From the NCBI GenBank assembly GCA_964402505.1, contig CAYOCP010000004.1, positions 124,001 to 188,000 on the forward strand: a stretch of DNA of 64,000 nucleotides, in the 5' to 3' direction. Under the pieces are notes generated by a model, which was not told the origin of the DNA, searched no databases, and saw only the letters and a program-made list of their open reading frames with translations. The DNA comes from SLRI01 sp964402505. Its GTDB lineage: Bacteria; Pseudomonadota; Alphaproteobacteria; Geminicoccales; Geminicoccaceae. Shown here piece by piece: positions 1 through 8,807 of the stretch. The position numbers were made by a program, and so were the translations under genes. Position 1 is the first letter of the stretch. Every line of letters starts with the position of its first letter.

Positions 1-702
1 CACGCCGACCGCGCCGGCTGGCGCCTCGCCCTCGTCATCCTGCTGGTGCTCCTGATCCAGGCGAAGCTCGGCGGCATCACCGTGCTCGACGCCAACAGCG
101 CCTGGTCGGTGGCGCTGCATCTCGGCAACGCGCTCCTGCTGCTCTCGCTCCTCGTCCTCTTCGCGCTCCGCCTGCTGCCGGCACGGCATTTCGCCGCGCC
201 CGAGCCCTTCCACTGGCGCCCCTTCCTCGGCGTCCTCTGGCTTCTGGTGCTCGCCACCATGATCACCGCCGCCATCACCGCCAAAAGCGGCGCCTCGCTC
301 GCCTGCTACGAATGGCCGGCCTGCAATGGCGGCTGGCTGCCGGATCTGGGCGATCCGCTGATCCGCATCCACTTCCTGCACCGCACGCTGGCGGCCCTGA
401 CCGGGCTCGGCATCCTCGCCTTCCTCGTCCTGGCGTTTCGGGGCGACAACCCGATCCTGCGCCGCCTCGCCGCCCTCGCCACCCTTCTGGTCCTGATCCA
501 GATCGGCCTCGGCGCCATGGTGATCGTCCATCTGGTGCCGACCTCGCTCGCCGTGGCGCACCAGGCCGTGGGTGTGCTCCTCTTCGTCGGCGTGGCGGCG
601 AGCCTCGCCACCGTCCTGCTCACGCCGGTCGAGAATGCCTACAGGGAGCCGCCCGATGTCCGCCTGCGCGACCCTCGAGCTTCGCTTCAAGCGGCTCGCT
701 GA
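1..702 (+). CDS. ctaA: Heme A synthase (CtaA/COX15 family), 3' part
   Basis: The reading frame is open at the left edge, so the N-terminus lies outside the window; 233 residues are visible. CtaA oxidises heme O to heme A in the inner membrane for cytochrome c oxidase. The visible part has about five hydrophobic spans and the paired histidine contexts HFLHRT and AHQAVG expected of heme ligands. The cysteine pair in LACYEWPAC matches the conserved periplasmic-loop cysteines. Its 3' end overlaps the start of the downstream carboxypeptidase gene by 47 bases, which suggests co-transcription. Family assignment is firm. Confidence 0.88.
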   Translation, partial: HADRAGWRLALVILLVLLIQAKLGGITVLDANSAWSVALHLGNALLLLSLLVLFALRLLPARHFAAPEPFHWRPFLGVLWLLVLATMITAAITAKSGASLACYEWPACNGGWLPDLGDPLIRIHFLHRTLAALTGLGILAFLVLAFRGDNPILRRLAALATLLVLIQIGLGAMVIVHLVPTSLAVAHQAVGVLLFVGVAASLATVLLTPVENAYREPPDVRLRDPRASLQAAR

Positions 703-2128
703 TCTGGGCGGCGCCGCCGCCGTCCTCAACTGGGACCAGGCGGTGATGATGCCCAAGGGCGGCAACGCCGCGCGCGGCGAGCAGCTCGCCACCCTCGGCG
801 GCGTCATGCACGGGATCCTCGTGGCACCCGAGACGCGCCAGCTCCTGGAGGCGGCCGAGGACGAGCCGCTCGACCCCTGGCAGCGCGCCAATCTCGCTCT
901 CATCCGCCGCCGCCTCGAGCGCGCCACCGCCCTGCCGCAGGACCTCGTCGAGGCCACCGCGCGGGCGACCAATGCCTGCGAGATGGCCTGGCGCGAGGCT
1001 AGGGCGGCGAGCGACTACGCCACGCTTCGCCCGAAGCTCGAGGAGGTGCTGCGCCTGACCCGCGAAGCCTCCCGCCTGCAGGGCGAAAAGCTCGGCCTCG
1101 AGCCCTACGCCGCCCTCCTCGACGGCTTCCAGCCGGGCCTCGACGAGGCCACCATCGACCGCCTCTTCGCCCCGCTCGAGGAGCGCCTGCCCGGCCTGAT
1201 CGACGCTGCCCTGGCCCGCCAGCAGCCGGCGGCAACGCCGGTGGGCCCGTTCCCGCTCGAGCGGCAGAAGACCCTGGCCCGCGAATTGATGGCGAGGCTC
1301 GGCTTCGACTTCGATCACGGCCGGCTCGACGAGAGCGTGCACCCTTTCTGCGGCGGCACGCCCACCGACATCCGCATCACCACACGCTACGACGAGAGCG
1401 AGATCGTCTCGGCCATCATGGGGGTCATGCACGAGACCGGCCACGCCCTCTACGAGGCGGGCCTGCCCGAGGCCTGGCGCCACCAGCCGGTGGGCGAGGC
1501 GCACGGCATGGCGATCCACGAGAGCCAGTCGCTCCTGATCGAGATGCAGGCCTGCCGCTCGCCGGCCTTTCTGGGCTTCCTCGCCGGCCGGCTCGCCGAC
1601 ACTTTCGGCCACCAGCCGGCGCTCGCCCGGGAGAACCTGGTCCGCCTCTACGGCACGGTGCGAAGGGGCCTCATCCGCGTCGACGCCGACGAGCTCACCT
1701 ACCCGCTCCACATCGTCCTCCGCTACCGGCTCGAGAAGGCGCTCATTGCGGGCGACCTCGACCTCCGGGACCTCCCCGCCGCCTGGGGCGACGGCATGGC
1801 GGAGCTTCTCGGCATCCACCCGCCCGACGACCGCCGGGGCTGCCTCCAGGACATCCACTGGCCCGTCGGCGCCTTCGGCTATTTCCCCAACTACACCCTG
1901 GGCGCGCTGCTCGCCGCCCAGCTCTTCCAGGCCGCCAGGGCCGCCATCCCGAACCTCCTGGCCCACATCGCGAAGGGCGACTTCACCCCGCTCCTCGCGT
2001 GGCTGCGCACCCACGTCCACGAGCGGGCGTCGAGCCTGCCGCTGCAGGAGCTGATCCGAAGCGCCACCGGCCAAACCCTCCATACCGAGGCCTTCCTCAC
2101 CCACGTCACCGAGCGCTACGGCGGCTAG
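656..2128 (+). CDS. M32 family metallocarboxypeptidase
   Basis: 490-residue cytosolic zinc carboxypeptidase of the M32 (thermostable carboxypeptidase Taq) family, which trims C-terminal residues of peptides. The zinc motif HETGH lies at residues 259-263 and HESQS, with the further ligand region, at 288-292. The family blocks HPFCGGTPTD and DELTYPLH are present, and the length is typical. I chose the ATG at 656 because the family N-terminus begins there; a longer frame from 572 would run far inside ctaA. The stop overlaps by 3 bases the stop of the convergent TRAP dctM gene, leaving no room for a terminator between them. Confidence 0.9.
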   Translation: MSACATLELRFKRLADLGGAAAVLNWDQAVMMPKGGNAARGEQLATLGGVMHGILVAPETRQLLEAAEDEPLDPWQRANLALIRRRLERATALPQDLVEATARATNACEMAWREARAASDYATLRPKLEEVLRLTREASRLQGEKLGLEPYAALLDGFQPGLDEATIDRLFAPLEERLPGLIDAALARQQPAATPVGPFPLERQKTLARELMARLGFDFDHGRLDESVHPFCGGTPTDIRITTRYDESEIVSAIMGVMHETGHALYEAGLPEAWRHQPVGEAHGMAIHESQSLLIEMQACRSPAFLGFLAGRLADTFGHQPALARENLVRLYGTVRRGLIRVDADELTYPLHIVLRYRLEKALIAGDLDLRDLPAAWGDGMAELLGIHPPDDRRGCLQDIHWPVGAFGYFPNYTLGALLAAQLFQAARAAIPNLLAHIAKGDFTPLLAWLRTHVHERASSLPLQELIRSATGQTLHTEAFLTHVTERYGG

Positions 2129-3402
2129 GCCATGAAGCCGAAAAGCCTGGGCAGGGCGAGCACGGTCCAGGGTATGAGCGTGATCACCAGCAGCACGATG
2201 AAGAGCGGCACGAAGAAGGGCAGGAGTGCCCGCACCAGCGCCAGAGGCGAGATCTCGGCCACCTCGCTGACGGCGAAGAGGCAGAGCCCGATCGGCGGGG
2301 TGATCAGCCCGATCATCAGGTTGAGCACCATGACCACGCCGAGATGGACGGGATCGATGCCCATGGCGACCGCCGATGGCAGCACGATCGGGGTCAGCAT
2401 GATGATGATCGGTGCGGATGCCATGAAGCAGCCGAGCACCAGCAGGACGCCGTTGAGCAGGAGGAGAAAGACGATCGGGTGCGGTGACCAGTCGACGATC
2501 ACGGCTGCCATGCGCAGCGGCACCTGCTCCACCGTCAGCAGCCACGAGATGAGGGCCGAGACGGCGATGATGAAGAGGATGTTGGCGGAGGCGAGAGCGC
2601 TCTCGTAGAGCACCTCGAAGAGATCGCCGAGACCGATCGTGCGGTAGACCAGAAGCCCGAGCAGGAGCGCGTAGAGCACGGCGAAGGCGCCGGCCTCGGT
2701 CGGCGTGAAGATGCCGGTCCAGATGCCGCCGACGATGATGACGGGCGTCAGCAGCGGCAGGAAGGCGGCAGCCGCGGCACAGAGCGTCTCCCTGCCGCTC
2801 GCCGGCCGCTCGGCCCGGTAGCCGCGGCGGCGGGCGAAAATATGGACGACGACCATGAGCGCGAGGCCGAGCAGGATGCCGGGCAGGAGGCCGGCGATGA
2901 AGAGGGCGCCGATCGAGGCCCCGGCCGTGACGCCGTAGATGACGAGCGAGATCGAGGGCGGGATGATCGGTGCTATGACCGTCGAGGCCGCGGTGATGGC
3001 AGCCGCGAAGGGCCGATCGTAGCCCGCCTGCGTCATCGCCCGAATCTCGATCCGTCCGAGCCCGGCGGCGTCGGCCACCGCCGAGCCCGACATCGAGGCG
3101 AACATCATGCTGGCCAGCACGTTCACATAGCCCAGACCGCCGGCAACCCGACCGAGCAGGCAGTTGGCGAAGTGAAAGATTCGGTCGGTGATCCCCGTCC
3201 GGTTCATGAGCTCGGCCGCAAGGAGAAAGAAGGGAATTGCCATGAGCGCGAAGCTGTCGATGCCGGTGGCCACACGCTGCGCGGCGATCAGGGGGTCGAC
3301 GCGGCCGGTGACCTCGAGATAGCCGAGCCCGGTGGCGAGAAGGGCGATGCCGATCGGCACCGCGCCGAGCAGCAGCACCATGAGAAAGGCGAACCAGGCC
3401 AT
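2125..3402 (-). CDS. TRAP transporter large permease (DctM family), system 1
   Basis: 425 residues, with about 12 hydrophobic segments across the whole length. DctM forms the elevator-type transport core of TRAP carboxylate importers. Diagnostic stretches include ALMAIPFFLLAAELMNR, the SGSAVAD loop, IIPPSIS and IFTPTEAGAF, all typical of the family. It starts on the ATG that overlaps the stop of the small permease gene, so translation is probably coupled. It is the last gene of the minus-strand order dctP-dctQ-dctM. The substrate cannot be read from the sequence, and no catabolic enzyme flanks this system. Confidence 0.93.
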   Translation of the reverse strand: MAWFAFLMVLLLGAVPIGIALLATGLGYLEVTGRVDPLIAAQRVATGIDSFALMAIPFFLLAAELMNRTGITDRIFHFANCLLGRVAGGLGYVNVLASMMFASMSGSAVADAAGLGRIEIRAMTQAGYDRPFAAAITAASTVIAPIIPPSISLVIYGVTAGASIGALFIAGLLPGILLGLALMVVVHIFARRRGYRAERPASGRETLCAAAAAFLPLLTPVIIVGGIWTGIFTPTEAGAFAVLYALLLGLLVYRTIGLGDLFEVLYESALASANILFIIAVSALISWLLTVEQVPLRMAAVIVDWSPHPIVFLLLLNGVLLVLGCFMASAPIIIMLTPIVLPSAVAMGIDPVHLGVVMVLNLMIGLITPPIGLCLFAVSEVAEISPLALVRALLPFFVPLFIVLLVITLIPWTVLALPRLFGFMA

Positions 3403-3944
3403 CAGACGTCCACGCCGAGGCCGGGCCGGACGACCGCAGTGCCGCGCCGGAGATGGCCGAGATCGATCATGGCATGGACGAGAAACGCCGCCCCGGCGAT
3501 GCCGAGGCCGACCGGCAGGCTGAGATAGACCCAGCCGTAGGGCAGATCCAGCGCCGGCGTCACCTGCCGGCCGGCGAGCAGCACCAGGCGGCCGCCGAGC
3601 CAGGTGAGCCACAAGGCCGCCGCGGCCGCCACCAGATGCGCGGCCGCGCGCAGTCCATGCACGCTGCGTGCCGGCAGCACGTAGAGGAGCGCGTCGAGCG
3701 TCATGAGCTTGCGCGAGGCGGCGAGCAGCCCGACCGCGACGAAGGTCCACCAGAGCATGACCAGCCGCGCCAGCTCCTCGGTCCAGCCCAGAGGCCGGTT
3801 GAAGACATAGCGCGAAACCACCTGGGCGATCGCCGCCGCCACCATGACGGCGAACGCCAGCGCCACGAGCAGGCGGAGCAGGGCGCCCAGTCGTGCCGCG
3901 AGGTCGATCAGGCGCTCCAGGGGCTCGGGCCCGCCGCCCGCCAA
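3402..3944 (-). CDS. TRAP transporter small permease (DctQ family), system 1
   Basis: 180-residue membrane protein with four hydrophobic spans. It has the DctQ signature region SRYVFNRPLGWTEELARLVMLWWTF, seen near residues 45-70. DctQ pairs with DctM and is needed for activity. The gene lies 2 bases downstream of the dctP stop, and its own stop shares bases with the dctM start, so the three genes are a tight operon. Length is normal for the family, and nothing looks truncated. Confidence 0.9.
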   Translation of the reverse strand: MAGGGPEPLERLIDLAARLGALLRLLVALAFAVMVAAAIAQVVSRYVFNRPLGWTEELARLVMLWWTFVAVGLLAASRKLMTLDALLYVLPARSVHGLRAAAHLVAAAAALWLTWLGGRLVLLAGRQVTPALDLPYGWVYLSLPVGLGIAGAAFLVHAMIDLGHLRRGTAVVRPGLGVDV

Positions 3945-3946
3945 CC

Positions 3947-4945
3947 CTATCGGCCCATGGCGCGCGCCGCCTCGTAGGCGTCGCGGCCGAACTGGTCCAT
4001 GTACTTCTCGTGCACGCTCTCGGAGGCCGCGATGAAGCCGGAGAGATCGGGATCCTCGATGATCTCCATGCCCTCCGCTCTGAGCTTGTCATAGAGCTCC
4101 GCGGCACCTTCGGCGTTCTTCTCCGCCATCTGCGCCTGCGCCTCGCGGGCGGCGGCGCGGATCGCGTCCTGCTCTGCCGGCTCGAGCCCGTCCATGAACC
4201 GCCGGCTGGCGATGAGGAAGAAGCCGGCACGCATGTGGTCGGTCAGGGTCAGGTATTTCGAGACCTCGTAGATCTTCCAGTGATACATGACCTCGACCGG
4301 GTTCTCCATGGCATCGATGGTGCCGAGACGGAGCGCCAGGTAGAAGTCGGCCGCCGGCATCGGCACCGGCTCGACCCCGAAGGCCCGCCAGGTGTCGGTG
4401 TAGACGTTGATATTCGGCACGCGCACCTTCATGCCCTGGAGATCCTCGATGGCATGCACCGGCTTGGTCGCCGAGGTCAGGATGCGGGGATTGCGCTCGA
4501 GAAACGCCAGCATCTCGACGCCGAGCTGGTCCGCCATGTCGACCGACCACTTCTCCGCCCACTCGCTGTTGACGAAAGCGCGCAGATGATCGGCGTCGCG
4601 CCACATGAACGGCATGTCGATGATCGACCAGGGAGGATAGAAATTGGCGACGATGGAGCCGACCAGCGCCAGCTCGGTGATGCCCGCCTGCGCCTGCTCG
4701 AAGAGCTCGCGCTCGCTGCCCAGGGTCGAGGCGGGAAAGATCTCGATGGTCACCGCCCCGTCGGTCGCCTCGGCGACGTTGTCCGCGAAGGTGCTCAGGA
4801 CCTCGTGACGCGGATCGTCCGTCGGTGCCAGATGCCCGAGCTTGACCGACTGCGCCATCGAGGTGCTGCCGAGAAAGACCGCGATGCCGACCACGATCGC
4901 CACCAGCGGCGCGCGTGCGCCCGCCCGTCTCATGTGCATGTCCAT
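3947..4945 (-). CDS. TRAP transporter substrate-binding protein (DctP family), system 1
   Basis: 332-residue periplasmic solute receptor. The basic N-terminus and hydrophobic core (VAIVVGIAVFL) ending in SMAQ look like a cleavable signal peptide. Family motifs include the HLAPTDDPRH start of the mature protein and PNINVYTDTWRAFGVEPVPMP in the central ligand-binding region. The annotated ATG has GAGGGGGAG just upstream; an ATG two codons later has better spacing and is equally possible. First gene of the minus-strand operon dctP-dctQ-dctM, with a candidate promoter and dyad 35-75 bases upstream. Confidence 0.9.
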   Translation of the reverse strand: MDMHMRRAGARAPLVAIVVGIAVFLGSTSMAQSVKLGHLAPTDDPRHEVLSTFADNVAEATDGAVTIEIFPASTLGSERELFEQAQAGITELALVGSIVANFYPPWSIIDMPFMWRDADHLRAFVNSEWAEKWSVDMADQLGVEMLAFLERNPRILTSATKPVHAIEDLQGMKVRVPNINVYTDTWRAFGVEPVPMPAADFYLALRLGTIDAMENPVEVMYHWKIYEVSKYLTLTDHMRAGFFLIASRRFMDGLEPAEQDAIRAAAREAQAQMAEKNAEGAAELYDKLRAEGMEIIEDPDLSGFIAASESVHEKYMDQFGRDAYEAARAMGR

Positions 4946-4979
4946 TCTCCCCCTCTTGACCGAATGCCCTGATGGCACC

Positions 4980-5019
4980 GTGCTAGGCAAGCATTAAGGA
5001 TACGTCAACGCATACGTTG
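4980..5019 (-). promoter_or_regulatory. Candidate promoter and operator for TRAP system 1
   Basis: On the minus strand a TTGACG box (5008-5003) and a TAGCAC box (4985-4980) are separated by 17 bases, a good sigma-70-like arrangement ahead of dctP. The perfect dyad CAACG-CATA-CGTTG at 5006-5019 overlaps the -35 box. That geometry suits repression by a dimeric regulator; GntR-type sites often look like this, but that is inference. No regulator gene is adjacent. Confidence 0.4.
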
Positions 5020-5119
5020 GTCCGCGAATCCGCCTTCCCCCGCCATTCTCCACCCGCGGCGGAACAAGATTCCCTCCCGTTCGTTCATGGGATGTAGCTC
5101 AACAACATGGAGGATGCCG

Positions 5120-5374
5120 ATGTCGGCACGAGAGGACGGCAAGCCCTGGCACATGGCCCATTGGCGGCGGCTGGCGCTGGCCATGGCCTTCGGCCTTCTG
5201 GCCCTGACGCTGACCGCCTGCGACGAAGGACCCGCCGAGGAGGCCGGCAGCGAGGCCGGGGCGGCCGTCGACAACGCGGTCGAGGAAACCGGCGATGCCG
5301 TCGAGGATGCCGGCGACGCCGTTGGCGACGCGGTCGAGGATGCCGGCGACGCCGTGGAGCAGAAGACCGAGTAG
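5120..5374 (+). CDS. Small acidic repeat lipoprotein
   Basis: 84 residues. An N-terminal hydrophobic stretch (LALAMAFGLLALTL) ends in the lipobox LTAC, so lipidation at that cysteine is predicted. The mature part is an acidic Ala/Glu/Asp/Val run with repeated GDAVEDAGDAV-like units, predicted to be helical. I chose the ATG at 5120 because GGAGG lies 6 bases upstream; earlier ATGs at 5087 and 5114 are less well placed. Similar short, repeat-rich lipoproteins of unknown role are common in alphaproteobacteria. No function can be assigned. Confidence 0.6.
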   Translation: MSAREDGKPWHMAHWRRLALAMAFGLLALTLTACDEGPAEEAGSEAGAAVDNAVEETGDAVEDAGDAVGDAVEDAGDAVEQKTE

Positions 5375-5480
5375 TGCCGCCGGGGCGGGACAGGCGGCAC
5401 GCCGCCGCTTGTCCCCAACCCGCCTTCGGGGCTATCCACGGCCGCGTCCGCAAAGCCGCCGCCCGAAGGATCCGCGTCCC

Positions 5481-6116
5481 GTGCCCACCATTCTCTGCTT
5501 CGGCGATTCCAACACCCACGGCACCCTGCCGCTGACCGGCCCCGACGACATCCGGCGGCTCGGGCCGAGCGAGCGCTGGCCGGGCGTGCTCCAGGTCGAG
5601 CTCGGCCAGGACTTCCACATCATCGAGGAAGGCCTGCCGGGCCGCACCACCGTTCACGACGATCCCATCGAGGGGCTGCACATGAACGGCCTCAAGGCCC
5701 TGCCGATGCTCATCGGCAGCCATTCGCCGCTCGACCTCGTGATCCTCAAGCTCGGCACCAACGACCTCAAGCTTCGCCACTCCGTCGGCGCCGCCGATAT
5801 CGCCCGCTCGATCGAGCTTCTGGTCACGACGACCCGCCAGCTCTGCGCGGCGCCGGGCCGCACACAGCCGAAAATCCTGATCGTCGCCCCGCCGCCGATC
5901 GAGGAGACCGGGTGCCTCGCCGGGATTTTCGAGGGCGGCAGGGCGAAGTCGCTCGGGCTCGGCCCCTGGCTTCGCCGCTCCGCCGGCTGGCTCGAGACGG
6001 GCTTCCTCGATGCCGGCGAGCACATCGAGGTGAGCCCGACCGACGGCATCCACTACACGGCTTCGGCCCACGCCGCCCTCGGCCGGGCCATCGCCCAGGC
6101 CGTGCGCGATCTCTGA
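5481..6116 (+). CDS. SGNH/GDSL-family esterase or lipase
   Basis: 211 residues. The GDS block (CFGDSNTHG) near the N-terminus supplies the nucleophilic serine, LGTNDL is the block III oxyanion element, and DGIHYTASAH near the C-terminus supplies the Asp-x-x-His pair. These define an SGNH hydrolase related to arylesterases and acyl-CoA thioesterase I. No signal peptide is evident with the GTG start at 5481, so the enzyme is probably cytosolic. The start is set by homology: the catalytic block begins only a few residues later. The substrate is unknown. Confidence 0.82.
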   Translation: MPTILCFGDSNTHGTLPLTGPDDIRRLGPSERWPGVLQVELGQDFHIIEEGLPGRTTVHDDPIEGLHMNGLKALPMLIGSHSPLDLVILKLGTNDLKLRHSVGAADIARSIELLVTTTRQLCAAPGRTQPKILIVAPPPIEETGCLAGIFEGGRAKSLGLGPWLRRSAGWLETGFLDAGEHIEVSPTDGIHYTASAHAALGRAIAQAVRDL

Positions 6117-6146
6117 TTGAGCCGCGGGCGGGCTGCGAGGAGACCC

Positions 6147-7412
6147 ATGTTCGAGGAAATCAAGGCGAGGCTCGACGCCGCGGCCGGGATCCAGGGCGTG
6201 CACGAGGACGTCCTGGCCGTCCTGCGCTACCCCAGGGAGACGCTCTGCGCCAGCCTGCCGATCCGGCGCGACGACGGCTCGATGGAGGTGCTCAAGGGCT
6301 ATCGCTGCCGCTACAGCGAGGTGAGGGGACCCACCAAGGGCGGCATCCGCTTCCACCCCTCCGTCACCATCGACGAGGTCATGGCGCTGGCCTTCTGGAT
6401 GACCATGAAGACCGCGGTCGTCGACCTTCCCTTCGGCGGGGCCAAGGGCGGTGTCGCCGTCGACGCCAGGAAGCTGAGCCCGCGCGAGCTCGAGGGCGTG
6501 GCGCGCGCCTATGTCCGCGCCTTCGAGGACATGATCGACGAGAACCGCGACATCCCGGCACCCGACATGTACACGGGCGGCATCGTCATCGCCTGGATGA
6601 CCGACGAGATCGCCACGCTCAAGCGGCGGCCCATGCCGGCCGCCATCACCGGCAAGCCGCGCCAGCTCGGCGGCTCGCTCGGCCGCGAAACCGCGACCGG
6701 CGACGGTGCCTTTCTCTGCCTCGAGCACCTGAGCGGCCATCTCGGCCTCGAGCCGGGAGCCGCCATCGCCATCCAGGGCTTCGGCAACGCCGCCCGGGCC
6801 TTCGCCGCCCGCGCCGCCGCCGCCGGCTACCGCATCACCGCCGTCTCGGACAGCAGCGGCGCCACGCGGGACCCGGAGGGACTCGATCCGGACCGGCTCG
6901 CCCGGCACAAGGAGACGACCGGCAGCGTCCATGGCTTCGCCCGGGATCTGCCGCCCGAGGAGCTGCTCGCCAGCGAATGCGACCTCTTGGCGCCGGCGGC
7001 GCTCGGCCACGTGATCGACGCCGACCTCGCCCAAAAGCTGCGCTGCAGGGTCGTGCTCGAGATCGCCAACGGACCCGTCCGGCCGGCCGCCGATGCCGTG
7101 CTGGCGAAGCGCGGAATCGAGGTCGTGCCGGACATCCTCGCCAATGCCGGCGGGGTCGTCGTCTCCTATTACGAGTGGGTGCAGAACCGCACCGGCGACT
7201 ACTGGACCGCGGAGACCGTGGCCGGCCGCCTGGCCGAGCGCCTGCGCACCAGCGCCGATGCCGTGCTCGAACGGGGACGGCGCCACGCTTGCGGCCTGCG
7301 TCAGGGCGCCTATCTCCTGGCCCTCGAGCGACTCTGCGCGGCGGTTGCCGCCAAGGGCACGCAGGCCTTCTACAACGGCCATTCGACCGGAAGCGGAACA
7401 GGCGCCAGATGA
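6147..7412 (+). CDS. Glu/Leu/Phe/Val family amino-acid dehydrogenase
   Basis: 421-residue NAD(P)-dependent amino-acid dehydrogenase, most like glutamate dehydrogenase, which interconverts glutamate and 2-oxoglutarate plus ammonia. The substrate-binding segment GPTKGGIRFHP, the catalytic-lysine region LPFGGAKGG and the Rossmann motif IQGFGNAA are all present. ATG 6147 follows GAGGAGA with good spacing. Its stop overlaps the thrC start (ATGA), placing it at the head of a run that continues through thrC, an M16 peptidase and a tartrate dehydratase-like gene. Substrate preference within the family is not certain. Confidence 0.88.
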   Translation: MFEEIKARLDAAAGIQGVHEDVLAVLRYPRETLCASLPIRRDDGSMEVLKGYRCRYSEVRGPTKGGIRFHPSVTIDEVMALAFWMTMKTAVVDLPFGGAKGGVAVDARKLSPRELEGVARAYVRAFEDMIDENRDIPAPDMYTGGIVIAWMTDEIATLKRRPMPAAITGKPRQLGGSLGRETATGDGAFLCLEHLSGHLGLEPGAAIAIQGFGNAARAFAARAAAAGYRITAVSDSSGATRDPEGLDPDRLARHKETTGSVHGFARDLPPEELLASECDLLAPAALGHVIDADLAQKLRCRVVLEIANGPVRPAADAVLAKRGIEVVPDILANAGGVVVSYYEWVQNRTGDYWTAETVAGRLAERLRTSADAVLERGRRHACGLRQGAYLLALERLCAAVAAKGTQAFYNGHSTGSGTGAR

Positions 7413-8794
7413 CCACCTACACCAGCACGCGGGGCGGCCTGCACGGCCGGAGCTTCGAGGACGTGCTGCTCGGCGGCCTCGCCCCGGATGGCGGGCTCTA
7501 CGTGCCCGAGACCTGGCCGGCACCGGACCTCGAGGACCTCGCCGGCCTCGATTACCCGACCACGCTCGCCCGCCTGCTCGCCCCCTTCACCACCGGCTGC
7601 TTCGACGAGGAGGAGCTTCTGGCGCTGGCGAGGGAGGCCTGCGCCGATTTCCGCCACCCCGCCACGGCACCTCTGGTCCAGCTCGACCACGACGAGTGGC
7701 TGCTCGAGCTCTTCCACGGCCCCACCTTCGCCTTCAAGGACTTCGCCATGCAGCTCTTGGGCCGCATGTTCGAGGCGGTCCTGAAGCGGCGAGGGGAGAG
7801 CATCACCATCGTCGGCGCCACCTCCGGCGACACCGGTGCCGCGGCGGTGCGCGCCTTCGCCGGCCTCGAGCGCGTCCGGGTCGCCATCCTCTTCCCCGAG
7901 GGCCGCATCTCGCCGGTCCAGCAGCGCCAGATGACGACCTCGCCCGAAGGCAATGTCGAGATCATCGCCCTTGAAGGCACCTTCGACGACTGCCAGAACC
8001 GCCTCAAGGACATGTTCAACGACGCGGCGTTCCGCGACGATCTGCGGCTCGCCGCCGTCAACTCGATCAACTGGGCGCGCGTCGTCGCCCAGGCCGGCTA
8101 CTACGTCTACACAGCGCACCGCCTGGGCGGCCTCGCCCGTCCTCTCGCCTTCGCCGTGCCGACCGGCAATTTCGGCGACGTCTACGCCGGCTACGCGGCG
8201 CACCGCATCGGCCTGCCGATCGCCCGGCTGATCGTCGCCACCAACACCAACGACATCCTCGCCCGCTTCCTGGCTTCGGGCCGCTACGCCCGGGGCGAGG
8301 TCGCCGCCACCATGAGCCCGTCCATGGATATCCAGGTCGCCTCCAATTTCGAGCGGCTGCTGTTCGAGCTGCTCGACCGGGACGGCGCCGAGGTGGCGAG
8401 GCGCATGGCCGGCTTCGCGCGAGACGGCGCCCTCGAGCTCGACCGCGACCGGCTCCTGACCGCCCGCCGCCTCTTCGCCGGCGAGCGCGTCGACGAGGAG
8501 GCGACGGCGCGAACCATCGCCGCGGTCGAGGCCGCCACCGGCCGGCTGGTCGATCCGCACACCGCCGTCGGCATCCGCGCCGGCCGCGACCTCTGCCCGC
8601 CCGGGACACCGCTCGTCACCCTCGCCACCGCCCACCCCGCCAAGTTCCCGGAAGCCATGATCCGCGCCGTCGGCCATGCCGTCGAGCTGCCGGCCCCGCT
8701 CGCGGCCATGATGCGGGCGGAGGAGCGCTTCACCACCCTGCCCAACGACCTCGCCGCCCTGCAAGAGCGCTTGCGCGCCTTCGCTGCCGCCTGA
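7409..8794 (+). CDS. thrC: Threonine synthase
   Basis: 461-residue PLP enzyme converting O-phosphohomoserine to threonine. The N-terminus YTSTRGG is typical of long-form ThrC. The PLP lysine sits in FAFKDFAMQLLGR, and the phosphate-binding loops GATSGDTGAAA and VPTGNFGDVYAGY are intact. The start overlaps the preceding dehydrogenase stop by 4 bases. A second, distinct threonine synthase-like gene lies at 16028, so this long-form copy is the better candidate for the biosynthetic enzyme. Confidence 0.92.
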   Translation: MTTYTSTRGGLHGRSFEDVLLGGLAPDGGLYVPETWPAPDLEDLAGLDYPTTLARLLAPFTTGCFDEEELLALAREACADFRHPATAPLVQLDHDEWLLELFHGPTFAFKDFAMQLLGRMFEAVLKRRGESITIVGATSGDTGAAAVRAFAGLERVRVAILFPEGRISPVQQRQMTTSPEGNVEIIALEGTFDDCQNRLKDMFNDAAFRDDLRLAAVNSINWARVVAQAGYYVYTAHRLGGLARPLAFAVPTGNFGDVYAGYAAHRIGLPIARLIVATNTNDILARFLASGRYARGEVAATMSPSMDIQVASNFERLLFELLDRDGAEVARRMAGFARDGALELDRDRLLTARRLFAGERVDEEATARTIAAVEAATGRLVDPHTAVGIRAGRDLCPPGTPLVTLATAHPAKFPEAMIRAVGHAVELPAPLAAMMRAEERFTTLPNDLAALQERLRAFAAA

Positions 8795-8807
8795 AGCAAG
8801 GGAAGAC

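Noticed and set aside
5040..5120. tRNA gene suggested by GATGTAGCTCAA near 5092
   Set aside because: No acceptor stem, anticodon arm or T-loop GTTCGAA follows, so it is a chance string.
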